Source: Pseudomonadota bacterium
Lineage (GTDB): Bacteria; Pseudomonadota; Alphaproteobacteria; Rhizobiales; Rhizobiaceae
Direction: 5' to 3'
NCBI GenBank assembly: GCA_023422735.1
Contig: JAFAGL010000272.1
Span: forward strand, 1-5,232
Length of the DNA: 5,232 bases
A program made the position numbers and the translations under genes. Under the pieces are notes generated by a model. The model was not told the origin of the DNA, searched no databases, and saw only the letters and a program-made list of their open reading frames with translations. Shown in pieces: positions 5,056 through 5,232 of this stretch (positions are counted from its first letter, which is position 1; the number at the start of each line of letters is the position of its first letter).

Positions 5056-5232
5056 ATGTCTGCGAAACTGTCTGAATTGCCACTGTCTGCCCTGCGCGTG
5101 TTTGAAGCGGCGGCGAGACTGGCAAGTTTCACGAAAGCTGCTGATGAACTTGGGATGACGCAGGCTGCCGTCAGCTATCAGATCAAGGTTCTCGAAGAGA
5201 GGATCGGCGCACCGCTTTTCCTGCGCCAACAC
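5056..5232 (+). CDS. LysR-family transcriptional regulator, GcvA-like (3' end outside window)
   Basis: Only the first 59 codons are present, and the frame stays open to the window edge. They contain nearly the whole LysR helix-turn-helix: LPLSALRVFEAAARLASF (8-25), then TKAADELGMTQAAVSYQIK (26-44) with the recognition helix, then LEERIGAPLFLR (46-57). The LP-x-x-ALR-x-FEAAAR opening and the AVS-Y/H-QIK segment are typical of the GcvA-like subgroup, which includes the glycine cleavage regulator but also many regulators of unrelated targets, so GcvA itself should not be assumed. The effector-binding domain lies outside. The start is set by AAGGTGG just upstream and by the usual position of the motif. 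The gene is divergent from the DUF1127-like gene, with two dyads between them, which fits the common LysR arrangement of controlling the divergent neighbour and itself. Confidence 0.95.
   Translation, partial: MSAKLSELPLSALRVFEAAARLASFTKAADELGMTQAAVSYQIKVLEERIGAPLFLRQH

Overview
The window reads as an ordinary chromosomal segment of an alphaproteobacterium, most likely Sphingomonadales (Erythrobacter/Sphingopyxis-like). I infer this from gene order (cvpA, purF and a YciK-type dehydrogenase close together), from protein style (Bacillus-type PurF with a propeptide, alanine-rich CvpA) and from a moderate-to-high GC content. No search was run, so the taxon is an inference.

Layout. Positions 1-117 are the last 38 codons of an unidentified plus-strand gene, followed closely by cvpA (163-810) and purF (882-2393), the first enzyme of de novo purine synthesis. 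A strong hairpin with A- and T-tracts (2397-2424) ends purF and also serves the convergent minus-strand gene gdx/sugE (2430-2747), a guanidinium exporter of the small multidrug resistance family. Upstream of gdx on the minus strand is a compact control unit: a sigma70-like promoter (-35 TTGCCA, 17-nt spacer, -10 TAAATT), then a guanidine-II (mini-ykkC) riboswitch made of two hairpins that both carry an ACGA tetraloop, then an AGGAG Shine-Dalgarno site and the ATG. The plus strand resumes with a YciK-like short-chain dehydrogenase (2937-3695) and a SorC-type sugar-binding transcriptional regulator (3836-4783).

The right end holds a divergent pair. A small minus-strand gene (4740-4964) encodes 74 residues with the signature core of DUF1127 proteins (D-x-x-L-x-R-D-I-G-L). 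A LysR-family regulator of GcvA type starts at 5056 and runs off the window. The 91 bp between them contain two dyads, one of which has the T-N11-A geometry of LysR boxes, so the regulator may control the small gene and itself. The small gene's tail overlaps the 3' end of the SorC gene antisense by 44 bp.

The most noteworthy items are the complete guanidine-II riboswitch on gdx, the loss of the iron-sulfur ligands in a PurF that keeps its propeptide, and the easily missed DUF1127-like gene with its palindromic divergent control region. I see no mobile element, CRISPR array, tRNA or rRNA, and no convincing wholly new system. There is no gene-free stretch over 300 bases.
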